Shown piece by piece: positions 21,625 through 32,394 of a stretch of DNA of 64,000 nt. Source of the stretch: Kappaphycus alvarezii. Taxonomy: Eukaryota > Rhodophyta > Florideophyceae > Gigartinales > Solieriaceae. A model generated the notes under the pieces. The model was not told the origin of the DNA and did not search any database. It was given only the letters and a program-made list of their open reading frames with translations. The DNA lies in contig NADL03000629.1 in assembly GCA_002205965.3 (NCBI GenBank), forward strand, positions 1,302,001-1,366,000, given 5' to 3'. The first letter of the stretch is position 1; the number at the start of each line of letters is the position of its first letter. The position numbers were made by a program, and so were the translations under genes.

Positions 21625-22660
21625 ATGTATTTTTTATACAACAAGGTCTCAATCGAAGAGAAAGTAACGATTCAATGGGTGCAACACTTCATGGCGCGCA
21701 GGGTTATAGTCCCTCTAGAACAAACTGGAAAACTCCGTACTCGTCCTGGGACAAAACGCTTGATTGAGAAACAGTTCGCTTTCCATATGGGTCATTTGAG
21801 GCTTGGGTTTGATTCTGGCTTTCATAATGGGAATTATATGGAGAATGCAGATGAAACCCATTTTATTTTTAATATGAATAACGGTAAAAACACTTTTCTT
21901 CGAGGATGTAGCGAAGTGAATTACACTGCTGTTGTGCTGGGGGGGATAACTTCACTATGATGGTGGAGTGACAGGTGGTGTGAATGCTACTGTAAAAGTA
22001 TCATTTATCATTTTACGAAACAATAATCGGTCCTACCCAATTAGAAGGGTGCCAGACAACATCCTGGGTGTTTGTTATCGCTCGAAACCAAAAGGATAGA
22101 TGTACGGAACGGTTTTTCTGGACTGGCTGAAAGAGCCAAGGTTAATATCAAAGAAAATAGACGCCCATAGTCATTTGCTTGTTGATAACTGAGGAGAGCG
22201 TTTCATTAGTTCAGATGTTAAAGGGAAGCTTCGTGAGCTTAGTATAACTACTCACAAGTTTCCTCGTAATGTTACAGATCCATTTCAACCTTCAGACCGC
22301 TTTACTATCCAAAAAAACAAAGATATTTGGAGAAAACATTGATAGGGCTATAAGGCGTCATGTAAGGAGTTATAACTGGCCTGAGTCGAGTATATTTGTG
22401 CCGAATCCCGGTAAAATTTTATCTTCAGTTATGTCTTTAATTCGTGGAGAATTTAATTCTCTCAAAGATAAGAATAGGATTTCCTATGCGAGAAAAGTAA
22501 TGATCCGTACTGACATTGCACTTGATACTGATAGGTATTGGCGTGAGTTTCAGCTGAGCTCAGAACTATAGGAGATCATAGCAAATCATAGGGTGCATTT
22601 TGACGGCCTTCCTGTAGACGATGATCCAGCTGATATAGAAATTGAGACTTAATAGTGACT
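21625..22660 (+). pseudogene. DDE-superfamily transposase, decayed
   Basis: A DDE endonuclease-type transposase that is neither Harbinger nor Tc1. An open 111-codon piece ends with ADETHFIFNMNNGKNTFLRG, holding the first acidic residue in the 'DETHF.FDMDNG' block. Later frames give HSHLLVDN (second Asp, followed at once by a TGA), TDPFQPSDRFTIQKNKDIW (the 'TDL.QPADSFVIQKIKD.W' block) and NPGKILSSVMSLIRGEFNSL, then ISYARKVMIRTDIAL. Similar proteins with this Gln-Pro-Ala-Asp block are known from protist genomes. I cannot name the superfamily more closely (DDE_1-like is possible). Two or more stops and shifts break it. Confidence 0.7.
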
Positions 22661-22933
22661 GCAATAATGAATAAAAATTGTGTTTGAGGGTGCTCAAACT
22701 TTATATTGCTGGCCTTAAGTTCAAACACAAAGTAGTATTGCAGTTACTAATTTATTTGTGGGAATTGTTAATGTGTCACACGTTAATTCATGACTGTCGA
22801 CGGATAATTGAAGTTCAAAAATAATTTGTGACAAATTAATATCAGTTAATTGTGTAGCTAACTTCTAGCCTAATGTTCGATATTTGGCCTGAGGGCTAAC
22901 ATTGGTAAACAGTTACCGGAGGTGCTGTCTTCT

Positions 22934-23353
22934 TCACCTTTGTTCGGTTTTAGCTCTATTATTTGCTTTTGCAACTCGCTTCCATGTTATATAATGCACT
23001 GCGTTTGCAGTTATAGTAGCTTCTAACCTTCTCGGCCCCCGCCCGCCACCTTGAATTTCTAAGGTTTTGTATATATCAATTTCGTGCCACTTTTTGGTGA
23101 GTAACGTCCCCATAGGGGGGACATGTATCCCGTTTGTTGTTTTTGGGACGACGAATATCCCGCTCTCATGCTGCGCCGAGGAATAGTTCTGGCGGCTAAA
23201 AGACTTCGACGTATCCGCGCATAAGGCGCACCCTCTTCTTGTCTGTTGACTCACTTTTCCGTATGGTTCCCACAAACCCCTACCAACTTGAGTCCCGATA
23301 ACTCTTGAGCTACTGCCCTGCAGAGTGATTAAATAGAAAATGGCGTCATACAC
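22934..23353 (-). CDS. Unrecognised 139-codon open frame
   Basis: An open minus-strand frame beside the DDE element. It contains QQTRRGCALCADTSKSFS and later KKWHEIDIYKTLE with a Gly/Arg-rich segment. A Cys-x2-Cys followed by a distant Trp-His faintly recalls the C-terminal zinc ribbon of piggyBac transposases, but the second Cys pair is missing. It may be transposon debris or chance; no function is proposed. Confidence 0.25.
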   Translation of the reverse strand: MYDAIFYLITLQGSSSRVIGTQVGRGLWEPYGKVSQQTRRGCALCADTSKSFSRQNYSSAQHESGIFVVPKTTNGIHVPPMGTLLTKKWHEIDIYKTLEIQGGGRGPRRLEATITANAVHYITWKRVAKANNRAKTEQR

Positions 23354-23429
23354 GAGTATTTATTGCTTTATAAAATAGGGTACGTAACCTTTCCAGGTCG
23401 AGTTCGGCGCATTGCACTACAGCTAAGAT

Positions 23430-24390
23430 TCAGTAAACTTTTGATACCGTGCTCTCACTTTTCAAACGGCAATGTTTCCTTTTTTACCTCAATGATTTCA
23501 CCATCTATTCTAAAACTACCTAGGCACACTTCTTGCATCTTAAGGATATTTTTACGGCTATGAAAGAGGCATAAATGCAGAAATTTTACTGATTTAATTA
23601 AGTACCTTGGTCACATCGAGCCTCCAGGTACTCTCGAAGTGGTCCGAGCCACAACTTCTGCGTTGCGAAAAGGGAAACATATGCGGACACAAACGGAACT
23701 AAGTGCGCCTCTCGGTCTTTGTAATGTCTACCCAAGATTTGCAGAGAACTACTTTCACATAGCTGCACCTTTAAATAAGCTTCTCAAAAAGGATCGACGT
23801 CCACGCTAGCGCCATTCACGACTGATGAAGCAGGTTTCCACAAAATGATAAGTAATATCACTGCACCACCCGTATCTACGCTACCACGCGACAGGTTTCC
23901 TTATTCAGTCGATAACGACTCCTCAAATTGTTTACTAGGATGTTTACTTTTTCAAACTTAACCTGATGGGCAACGTAAGTCTATTTTTTTGCCTCGCAGT
24001 TTGACTCCTGCTAAAAAAACCACTGAAACATTGGGAAGGAATTTTTAGCAGTGTATTCCGAGCCTTGGGAATTATCTGCTCTGATTTTCAATTCAAATAC
24101 TGTTAAACGTACTCTCTGATCAAGCTTGTTTACCCTTACCGCAAAACATTCTCAAATCCATGGTAGGCTAATTAGTAATCCTTGTCTCTAACTAATGTAC
24201 TTCTATTTACTGGCTCTGGTTCTACTAAAGTAGACTCAATCGAGTTATCTGATGCAGAATTCCCGCGTTGCACATCTCAAAACTTCGAATACCTGACTTT
24301 CAACTTTACTCATAAGGACTTTCGCCGTACTCACGCCCTTCTAGTAGAACCATTGAACCACATGAGCTGCCTTTCTTTGTGCAAATGAGC
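23430..24390 (+). pseudogene. Ty3/gypsy 3 RT/RNase H fragment
   Basis: Frames on the plus strand give LKDIFTAMKEA near 23535-23570, then DLIKYLGHIEPPGTLEVV, a TQTELSAPLGLCNVYPRFAE block and YFHIAAPLNKLLKKD. These match the RT-to-RNase H connection of gypsy ('YLGHI..PG.L', 'TQTELRSFLGLCNVYRRF', 'IAAPLN.LLKKG'). Further RNase H-like and linker sequence trails to about 24390. The YVDD box region lies upstream and is not readable. Confidence 0.72.
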
Positions 24391-24499
24391 AGACAACGAC
24401 ACCCCTACTCGCTCATAGGCGCCACCACACGATGCTTGTCGAGGAGTTCAGGGCTCACACAGAGCGTTACAGTAATGCGGGAACCACATGTCCAACTCA

Positions 24500-24597
24500 G
24501 TTCACCCAGCCGGAATCGAACCCGCGACCACAGCGGATAGGTTAACTGGGCCATAACCTGTTGAAAAGTTAACCATTGAGCCACATGCGCTGGCTCT
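24500..24597 (-). ncRNA. tRNA-like unit with Pol III A and B boxes (pseudo-tRNA or SINE head)
   Basis: On the minus strand an A box TGGCTCAATGG (24583-24573) and a B box GGTTCGATTCC (24522-24512) fit the internal promoter consensus of tRNA genes. The T-arm can nearly pair (one mismatch) but the acceptor ends do not, so this is not a working tRNA as it stands. The region between the boxes carries two GTTAAC copies 27 bp apart (24541-24546 and 24568-24573), as if a segment had been inserted or duplicated. A tRNA-derived SINE remnant is an alternative. Confidence 0.55.
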
Positions 24598-25079
24598 CTT
24601 CGTACAACTGTAGTTTTTACAGCTGATACGATTGTCTACAACGTCCACGAAGAGCTTTTAATAGTCAATTACATCAAGTCAGAGAAGTAGTGAAATTTCA
24701 GTGTCCATTAAATCAGCAAAAATCCTCAACTGACGTTTGTGTCCATACGTAATCCGAAACTTTGCTTTTACAATATTTGCTTCCGTTCTTTCTTCTTTAA
24801 CATTTTCAGACTCAAGTTCATGGAATAATTAAAATGATACAATGTGATCGTTTCGGTTATTTCTATCCCATTTTTCGACACGTAGCCTTAGCGAGGTCAA
24901 ATTTTTGTGCGCATGAACTCTTCATATTTTCAAGAGAAACATAATTGAAGCATCCCATAGCAAGTAGTGGTCCAGGGTGATTCTTTGGTTGGGCATAGAT
25001 GCGTGTAAAGCCAATACCACGATGAAGATTTGCGTAATTACCAGGTCCTTAATTAATTATTCTAGAGATATTTTGCGTT

Positions 25080-25800
25080 CATCAAGAGTAGTAAGTGATC
25101 TAATATCATGGTTTCGAAGAAGTCGAGTACTTTGGCTACAATTTTAATTCAAAAGCGTAATATCACAGCGACGTTTGGTAAAATCAGTCGAATATTGGCC
25201 CAAACCAAAGAATGTTAAGAAATAACAGTAGTTTTCAGGCCTTTCGAACTTCTACAGACTTTTCATGAAGAACTACTCTGATATTGTACTGTCTTTGACC
25301 AAAATAGCTCTAAAACTGAGTTTATATGGCGTGAAGCTCAAGACAAAGCAGTCAAAAAAGTCAAACTGCTGCTGAAAAACGCACCTATTCTTAGATATCC
25401 TTCCTCTACGAAGCCTTCTGTTCCAACCATGAATTCTTCCAAGCATTATGTTGGAGCAACATTAGAGCAAAAGACTCATCCCGTAGCACATCTCTCTTAT
25501 CGAATAGTAGAGACGGAGGTGTAATGGGAAACTGATTACCGAGCAATATTAGCCTAATTAATTCACTATAATGCTTTCACTGCGCAAATAGGCTGTATGA
25601 CTGCGAGTTATACCATTTATCTAGAAGACGGACCATGAGCCAATTTAAGTACCTGCAATCTAAAACAGCGCTTACTGGTATGCAGATTTAATATATTGAC
25701 GAGTTACAGAGCTACAATTGCACATCGAAGCATCTAACAGGCTTAAATAGTACTGCCTTGGACGTCCTTAGCAGAAACGTAGAAAGATCTGTAATCTAAA
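25080..25800 (+). pseudogene. Ty3/gypsy 4 RT end and RNase H, decayed
   Basis: A gypsy family distinct from the one at 23.4 kb. SDIVLSLTKIALKTEFIW and KAVKKVKLLLKNAPILRYPS are followed by SSKHYVGATLEQKTHPVAHL and SYRIVETEV. Next are a TDHEPI-like stretch and ALDVLSRN near 25757-25780, the 'ADALSRN' end. Frames change repeatedly and stops are common. Confidence 0.72.
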
Positions 25801-26004
25801 AAAACTGCGGCTGAAGGGAACCTCTCCGATACAGACAATTCAGGAGGCATACGGTAAGGATAAATGGTCAACTGAATTGTTTGCCTGTTTGTTCCAATAG
25901 CAGAGAGGATACTCGAAGAAGGTACATATGTATGTTTGTAACTACGAAATGGAGAAAAGTAAGTTATTTTGGATAGTAACAGGTTCCAAGAGGCTATTTG
26001 TAAC

Positions 26005-26600
26005 TAATATAGTGCCTCTCCGATTTTTTTATCACAGAAGTCCGCAAGTTCACATTTCCGAGTAGAAAACATTTTACCAATCCGCAAAATTCGTGAATTA
26101 GAAGAAAATGAAAAGAACGCTTTTATGTACATCGCTTCTTTCCATGTCTGGCACTCGAACAAAGAAGAAATAGCAAGAAGAAAAAATGATACAACCGCAC
26201 GGAATTCCACGCCAAACTTGGGAATTATTGATCATGTATTCTTAACAAAACCAAGTACTTCAGAAACATTAAATGGCTACATTTTTTTTGAGAAGCTGTC
26301 AGAATCGTTCCACCTTTATTCCTACAAGGAAAAATTAATCACATCTTCCGATGTAGTTATCCCACTGTTTGGTCGTGTGTTTTCGAAACACGTCATGTCT
26401 TGTAAGATCACTTCGGATGGGGATTCTCTGCTTGCATCAAATTACTTTCAAGATATCATTGATATCATTACGATCAAAAATAATACGGCATCTAAAGTTC
26501 ATCCAAAGACGTATCTTCAGCGTGAGATTAGCATCAGTACTTTGAGCCAAATGCTCCGTCACGTTATTCTAAGGAACCTGAAAGAATAAGACTTACACCA
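26005..26600 (+). pseudogene. Ty3/gypsy 4 integrase core
   Basis: An open frame from 26125 to 26589 (154 codons) reads as a degenerate integrase core. GIIDHVFLTKPSTSETLNGY carries the first Asp, KITSDGDSLLASNYFQDIID the second, and HPKTYLQRE the position of the Glu ('HPQTDGQTER'). It follows the RNase H of the same strand at the distance expected for gypsy. Despite many substitutions the frame is open, which is unusual here and may be chance survival. Confidence 0.65.
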
Positions 26601-27613
26601 ATTCGCGATAAGAAAACATCATACTAAAGAATATACTGCTTAGTCCAATTTTAGACTGATGCATTAGAAGATGCAGTATGGATGGCGAAAGCGAGTTCAT
26701 CCACAGCAGGGATCGCATTGCAGAGTTCAAAGAATCAGCGAGGACACTTAATTCGGGAATGGGATGGATTTAGTATATTATTGCGTGAAACCATTTGAAT
26801 TGCATTTCATAGCACCATTTATTATGTTGGATTCATATGTTTGAACTAGATTCAAACATGTAAAACTAAAGAGAGTTACCTATAAATAGGTACGATTCCT
26901 GTAACATATAAAAGAAAGCGGTAAGCTTTAGGTTTACAATGAGTAAACCAGTAATTTTACTGTATTGTCTCTCCTCTCTTACACCAAAAAATTTATAGTG
27001 CATATTCAGGAATTTCAGCTGAGCTATAACCACTGTTGTGCTATCATAGCCGTGTTGGGCTTGTAAAGGTGTAACAACAGTAGCTGAGTACCTCTCAGTA
27101 ACACAGCTGTCAATATTTGAATATGGATGGGACTAAGGGCTATCCCATTATTGTAGATTACATGGCAAATTACATGAGATGAAGAGTTACTAGACACTTC
27201 AGCAGGCAATATGTAAGTATATCGCGACAAAAATCAAATGAACTACATATTCATGCGTTTACAAACCGTTGATGCTGCGGTCTATATGTGTGACCATATA
27301 CGCAGGCGGAGTATTGGATTCGATGTATTTTTTCCCCGGGAAAAAATGTATAAAATTAGTCTTCTCTGGATGTTTTCAATTTCTTTTAGCTGGGGTAAGA
27401 CTGGAACGACAATTTAAACTAGAAATCCACAAAGAGTATGAAGGTCTGGAAGAGAGACTTGGTCAGGACAAGCGAAGTCATTTTAACACAAAATTTTTCT
27501 CTTGCCATTGAGATTACAAATACGTACCTCACTGTGTCCGAGATGCAAATGAAACATTACGGATTAACTTTAAGTTGGAAAATTGTATGATATTGCTGTA
27601 CTTCCAACAGTGC
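26601..27613. other. AT-rich spacer, no gene recognised
   Basis: Probable tail of the gypsy element at 25.1-26.6 kb, followed by sequence without recognisable coding content. Confidence 0.3.
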
Positions 27614-27800
27614 GGCCACAAATTTGGCTCCTTTGAGCGATGTAGAGTACTGTACATGGCCTCAAGTTCGCATCGCGCGAGCTATTTCCAGTACAGTACT
27701 ATATTTGGCCACAAATTTGGCTCCTGAAAGCCCATGAACATTACTGTACGTGACCTCAAATTTGGATCACGCGAGCTATGTACAGTACCTTGCATGGCTC
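27614..27800. repeat. Tandem duplication of about 93 bp
   Basis: GGCCACAAATTTGGCTCC occurs at 27614 and again at 27707. The following text (a GTACTGTAC-like motif, then '..CCTCAA.TT..', then a CGCGAGCTAT block) is also repeated at the same spacing with substitutions. It is the first GTACTGTAC-rich patch in the window. Confidence 0.75.
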
Positions 27801-28272
27801 TGAGCCACATATTGTTAATATCACTCCACAACACAGTGCGTAAAGAACCAAAACCGGCTACAAAGTACTGTGCAGGCTACTTTGTATCTTTATTATATTT
27901 TTTAATAATATCTAGCGTATTTTGATATTTCTGAGGTGTCTCTATAATGAAGGGAGAAGATTGATTCGGTCCAGACCTCGAACACCTCCATATCCGAACA
28001 CCTCCACACAACTACACCCAAGAACAATACAACCAAAACGTTGCCCCTCTCTTGTCTTTTGTGCTCAAAGCAGTGGCTTCCCTTGTCTCCTTGGACTTGC
28101 GGTGTGAATACCGAAGTTCAAGGGGGCAATGCCCATTATACTGCAGGTGTCTCTTGTCTCTTTGAACTTTCAGTGCTTAGCTCGAAGTTCAAGGGGGAAG
28201 TACCCTCAGTGACTACTAAACTTTAAACCTTCCTGGTACTCGAAGGGAATAGTTGGAGGAATAAGAAGTCCA

Positions 28273-28910
28273 TTGCGGACTTTGGAGGATCATCGAAGGT
28301 ACCGGGAGGTCCTTCTGAGGGAGGAAAAAGAAGGCCTTGTCAATAACTACACAGGCTCTCCTCTACCATCAGAGCCTAACCGAGGCACCACCTCATTGAC
28401 GACGAGGCTGAAGAAGGGTCCGAAGAATCCAAACAGGCTTCTATCCGTGCCGGATCTCCTTCACAGGCTTCTAGCCACTCAAGACAGCCCTCCCATTCTC
28501 CACAGTCTTCCTCCCGTCCTTCTCACCGCACGACCGCCCTTTCGTCTTCTTCCGCGGCTACTTCCTCCCGAGCCCAGGCCCGCATTGACCTCTTCTGTAC
28601 TACAGCTTTCAAGGTTGCAACGGGCCAGGAGAGAATAGAGATGAACAAGAAAGACAAAGAGCCCAAATTCCATTGTCACGTCTGTGACATCGAATTTGTC
28701 AGTTCCGGACAACAGACCGTCCATGAGGCTGGTGGGAAGCTCCAGAGGACAGAACAGAGGTTAAGGGAGAGCAAAGATCCCCGCTTTGTACCGAGTGCGA
28801 TATTACTTTCGCCCAGGATATCGACCTAGAGACCCACTTGCGCAGTAACAAGCACCGTAGGAGAGTTTCCTTTCTCACCGAGAAGAGACGTAATTGCATT
28901 ATTTTATTGG
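28273..28910 (+). pseudogene. U1-type C2H2 zinc-finger ORF with frameshift
   Basis: A Ser/Pro/Arg-rich leader (28300-28640) precedes two related fingers. The first, CHVCDIEFVSSGQQTVHE at about 28674-28727, has Cys-x2-Cys and the first His, but the second His position reads Leu. The second, CTECDITFAQDIDLETHL then RSNKHR, begins near 28789 in another frame. It is a complete C-x2-C-x12-H-x5-H finger of the type found in RNA-binding and splicing-related U1-like proteins. The two fingers cannot be read together without a one-base shift between about 28740 and 28783. A host gene relic or a gene caught up in transposons are both possible. Confidence 0.55.
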
Positions 28911-29159
28911 GTATGTTATTGAGCTAAAAGAAAGAAAGAAAAAGAAAAAGAAAAAGATTAGAAGCCCTCACGTAGAGGTGCGCAAACCAGACCCCTTCCA
29001 GTGTCTAACAAAAAACCAGCACTCATAGATACGGTCTTATGCCGTCAATTGTGTCTCAACCAATGCGTTCGCCATCGATCGAGAAATTAAGTGGTTGTTT
29101 CAAGCGCATGACCGCCAGGAACGAGGAAGAAGTTAAGAGAAGCACATTATCGTGTGGTA

Positions 29160-29945
29160 TTATTGAGTAGCACGAATAGAAGCAGGTTATGCTTGATGAC
29201 CTCATCATACGAGCCGCTGAAAAGAAAGAGGTTATCAGACTCGAGAGGTCATCAAATGGAGCTTGAAAAATACCTAGTCTTGTAGGTGAAGACATTCGTG
29301 GAATTCTGCTGTGGGTTCGTGCTGAAAGTTACCAGTACTCAGGGGAGATAAGAAATGCTCCGATAATGGCTAAAAATCGAGCACTGGAATTGAAATCGAC
29401 GCAATCAGAGAATGACACCTACGCCAAGATTTTGCCGCAAGCTACTGAATTCGGGGAGCTGGAATAGAAGAGTTCGGTGTTGAAAAAAGGACGTGTCTTT
29501 GTTTAGCGAATCTGAGAGGAGAACGATTTCAAATGCTTTGAGGTGATGCAGCGAGCAATTGATCTCCGCTTGGACCTGGACAAGAAGCATACCGATATAA
29601 GGAAGTAGCAGCAAAAGCAGACCTCGGATGAAAAGAAGCAGATGCGTGCTGTCCTGGAAGGAGGGAAATGTGGGGTACTTTAATGTTTGAGAGATATGGT
29701 CTGTTGCCGCCCGAATATCGTAGAAGGTGACCAGCAGTACCCTTTGATTACCTCCACCAGAGGTAGGCTCGTGCCTGTGCCAATCTCCACTCTTGGAGGT
29801 TGGCACCCGGATGCATTTGCAGTGCTAAATGACGTGGCAAGGAACGTGGCTGTGAGGGCACTGGAGACGTATGCAAAGGTTCGGGGGTTTTGATGCAAAG
29901 GCGCGCTGCAGCAGCTGTCATGTCAGATTACAGCTGTGGCAGCAT
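29160..29945 (+). pseudogene. Repeat family R, copy 1 (unknown protein with RGRLVP motif)
   Basis: The upstream part (29180-29660) is charged and probably helical, with several stops. The distinctive part is 29687-29945: RGRLVPVPISTLGGWHPDAF, then DVARNVAVRALETYAKV and, in a shifted frame, QRRAAAAVMSDYSCG. The same block occurs at 29955-30135 (minus), 44995-45170 (plus) and 53245-53520 (minus), so it is a repeat-encoded family. I do not recognise the domain. A transposon accessory or Gag-like protein is the simplest guess. Confidence 0.55.
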
Positions 29946-30135
29946 GCCATTAGGTGAGCACCGCTCGGGCCTTGCCATAGGTCTCCATCCTTGTAACGAC
30001 CGCGTTCCGCGTGACATCGGTCAGCACCCTATAGGCGTCTGGATGCCAACCTCCGCGAGCAGATGTGGGGATAGGCACGAGCCTACCTCTCACGGAAGTT
30101 GCGATAAAAGATCTATATCTTCTACGCATCACGGA
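29905..30135 (-). pseudogene. Repeat family R, copy 2 (inverted partner of copy 1)
   Basis: Minus-strand reading: RRRYRSFIATSVRGRLVPIP, TSARGGWHPDAYRVLTDVTR and ETYGKARAVLT, then the alanine-rich tail. The tails of copies 1 and 2 overlap around 29905-29955, so the pair forms a large imperfect palindrome about 450 bp across (29687-30135). A stop follows AVLT on the minus strand. Confidence 0.6.
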
Positions 30136-31129
30136 GATGGCCGCGTTGCGGGAGATTTATTCCAAAAGCTACTCCATGGAACTCCAAAGGAGGCCAACTA
30201 CAAATGCTATCAAATTCATTTAAGCGGTACTTCTCATCAGAGAGGAATAAATGGGGGGAATGATGGGGTAGTTCCGTCGTCTGCACTTCTAGCGGGGGAA
30301 TCTAAACGGATAACTCATCTGCTACCATAAACCCATTTCAACACGACATAGCACCGAGTACCAGCGTCCATCCAGACCATCATTTCTAGTCAATTCAATT
30401 CACCCACTGTGGACTCGTATCTCATTCAAGGAGGTGAGTGGATAAAAAGTGTGCACCCTCCTGTGGGAAGGCGCCAGGGGGTTGACGAACCTGAGGTCGA
30501 GAGTCCGTACATCCATTGCTTCCCGTCACCCGGATTTTGGCCTCGTGCGACGAACCCCGTCCCTCTGTTCGACAGCGGGGTGCGGGCCACTTTCTGCAGG
30601 TCTTGCGCGAGGAGGACGACTTGACAGTAGTGTCGTCGGGTTCTGTGCCCGCAATGCCTGCAGTACGGGAATGATCTGTCCTAGGGCTGCTCGCCACAAA
30701 GCTAGCATATTTAGGGTGCGGAGGATGACTGAACTACGCGCTTTGCGTACTGCGCGCGGGTGTTTGCCCTGCGCTACTTCGCGCAGCGAGGTACCTTCGC
30801 TCGCGACCTCGATCCCAAACTTTGCGCTCTTTTCCACAGCTCATCATCGCTCTGTGCTGCCGTAGCCGCCAGCGTCAACGACGCGGCCCCTACTTGAGCG
30901 CACACCGCCTGTTAATCTACTCCAAACACCGTTTCCTCGCCACAGTCGTCCCTGGCTACCTATCGACCCCTGTCCTGGGCCCAACGTCCTTTCTCCCTCA
31001 AAAAGGAATACTCTCCACACCCAAACGGGTTGCAGATGAAAGCCAAGACCCCGGTACACTGGAAGAAAGACAAGTAGTCTACCAGTCCGACAACCTCCGA
31101 ACATAGTGCGCGGACATACCCATCCACAT
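30136..31129. other. GC-richer stretch with overlapping open frames, unassigned
   Basis: Several frames of 90-140 codons overlap on both strands here (for example 30449-30865 plus and 30526-30837 minus), an effect of higher GC content. None shows a recognisable domain. It may be part of the LINE-like material that follows. Confidence 0.3.
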
Positions 31130-31300
31130 CCGCTGGTTTGCCTTCCCATGTAGCTCTGTCGACGACACCCTTAGCTCCAACATCACCAGCGCGACTACTA
31201 TCCCCTCCACTTACTGTGCAGTTATGCTCGCGCGTCACCTAGGCTTCCCGGTGCTTTCCGAGAGTCCGCCTCCTTGTCACCACTGCAGCTGACAGATCGA
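31130..31300 (+). pseudogene. LINE-like C-terminal fragment
   Basis: The frame gives TYCAVMLARHLGFPVLSESP followed by PPCHHC and a stop. This resembles the segment before the C-terminal zinc knuckle of the larger LINE at 35.1 kb, where a hydrophobic helix with GLGNPIF precedes CPMC. Short and fragmentary. Confidence 0.35.
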
Positions 31301-32154
31301 TTTCTCCAGGACCACACCACCGGCCTGTGCCCGTGTGGCCTTAATCCTGTAAAGCCCTACCCTTTAATCTAGGGCTCCTCCCACCATTCGCAAGTCAATT
31401 CACCCAAACCTCGATCCGACGCTGGCATCCCGCTAACTCCTGCCCCAACTCTGCTGCCCCCTTGCGAACGCTATTGAAGCCCACGAGAATAATCATACCC
31501 TGCCGGTACCCTTGCATTCCACTTCACTCCTGTTGGGACACCCTCGAGTACCTCTTCTCCTGCTTGTACCCCTCCGGTATCCTTTGAATTAAACCACACC
31601 GCTTCCTTCTCCACATGCTCCCTGCCCCCTTGTTCCGCCGCATAATTCGGTGCGAACCCGGCTTGCTTCACCAAGACGACTAGCACATGGCCTTCACAGG
31701 TTGTGCCGGCGTGCCCATAATGGAAATAAATGCGCGGGCCTCCGGTTACAAACCCTCGCCTCCCATGGTAGATATTCTAGACCCAAGCTCGCCAAGACGT
31801 CAGTAAATATTGCTGCATTTGTGGAGAAATTGTGTATACCAGAAGATGGTAGGTGAATCTTTCGTTTTGTGGGCAACCCTCAATTCTTCAAAGAAGGGGT
31901 TAAACAGGGCGATGTCCTGTGTAAGAATAACTTTTAAAGTGGACATTCATTTGGTTGAAGATGCATTTTCGCAAAAGTGGCTATTAAGGAGGAAGGGGAA
32001 GGCTCTGCAGACGCCCGCAGGAATGCTTCATTCTGAATTTACTTTTGCAATTAACTTTCGGAATAACGTACCATCATCTGCCGCAGAGCACAACAAAGAT
32101 TCGATTTTCATCCCTAATCCCGCGTATTATACTGTAATGCGACCACCCAGTACT
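31301..32154. other. Unassigned spacer
   Basis: Pro/Leu-rich and then AT-richer sequence without recognisable coding content; no domain seen. Confidence 0.3.
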
Positions 32155-32391
32155 CTATGAAATTAAGCGTTCACAGCACAGTGTCGGTGCGTTAGTGGGC
32201 TTATCTAAACCGTCGTCCGTTGAGAAAACTTTAGACGAGGCAGCACCCCTATTTTGTTTCGGAGAAAAGCTTGGGTTAACGCAGAGTTGCCTATCGGGGC
32301 GCCAAGGGATTCGAAGCCGTCTGGGAGCACGATCAGGAATGCTGCCTGACCTGGGGCAACATACTTGCAAGGTCACCCTGCTGCGTGCCAT
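32155..32391 (-). pseudogene. LINE-like reverse transcriptase fragment, minus strand
   Basis: On the minus strand one frame reads LPDGFESLGAPIGNSALTQA then FLRNKIGVLPRL. This matches the 'G...LG.PIG...F' palm/thumb segment of LINE-type RTs and is closely similar to the plus-strand stretch near 33.13-33.24 kb. It abuts the start of the plus-strand copy, so two related pieces lie head to head. Confidence 0.55.
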
Positions 32392-32394
32392 CAG

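Noticed and set aside
22934-23353. piggyBac transposase C-terminus
   Set aside because: One Cys-x2-Cys pair and a Trp-His only; the second Cys pair and the DDD core are missing.
24541-24560. Initiator-tRNA anticodon arm (GGGCCATAACC) on the plus strand
   Set aside because: The Pol III boxes are on the other strand and no plus-strand T-arm follows; the resemblance is local.
30449-30865. 138-codon host gene at 30.4-30.9 kb
   Set aside because: Equally long frames overlap on the opposite strand, as expected in GC-rich DNA, and no domain is visible.
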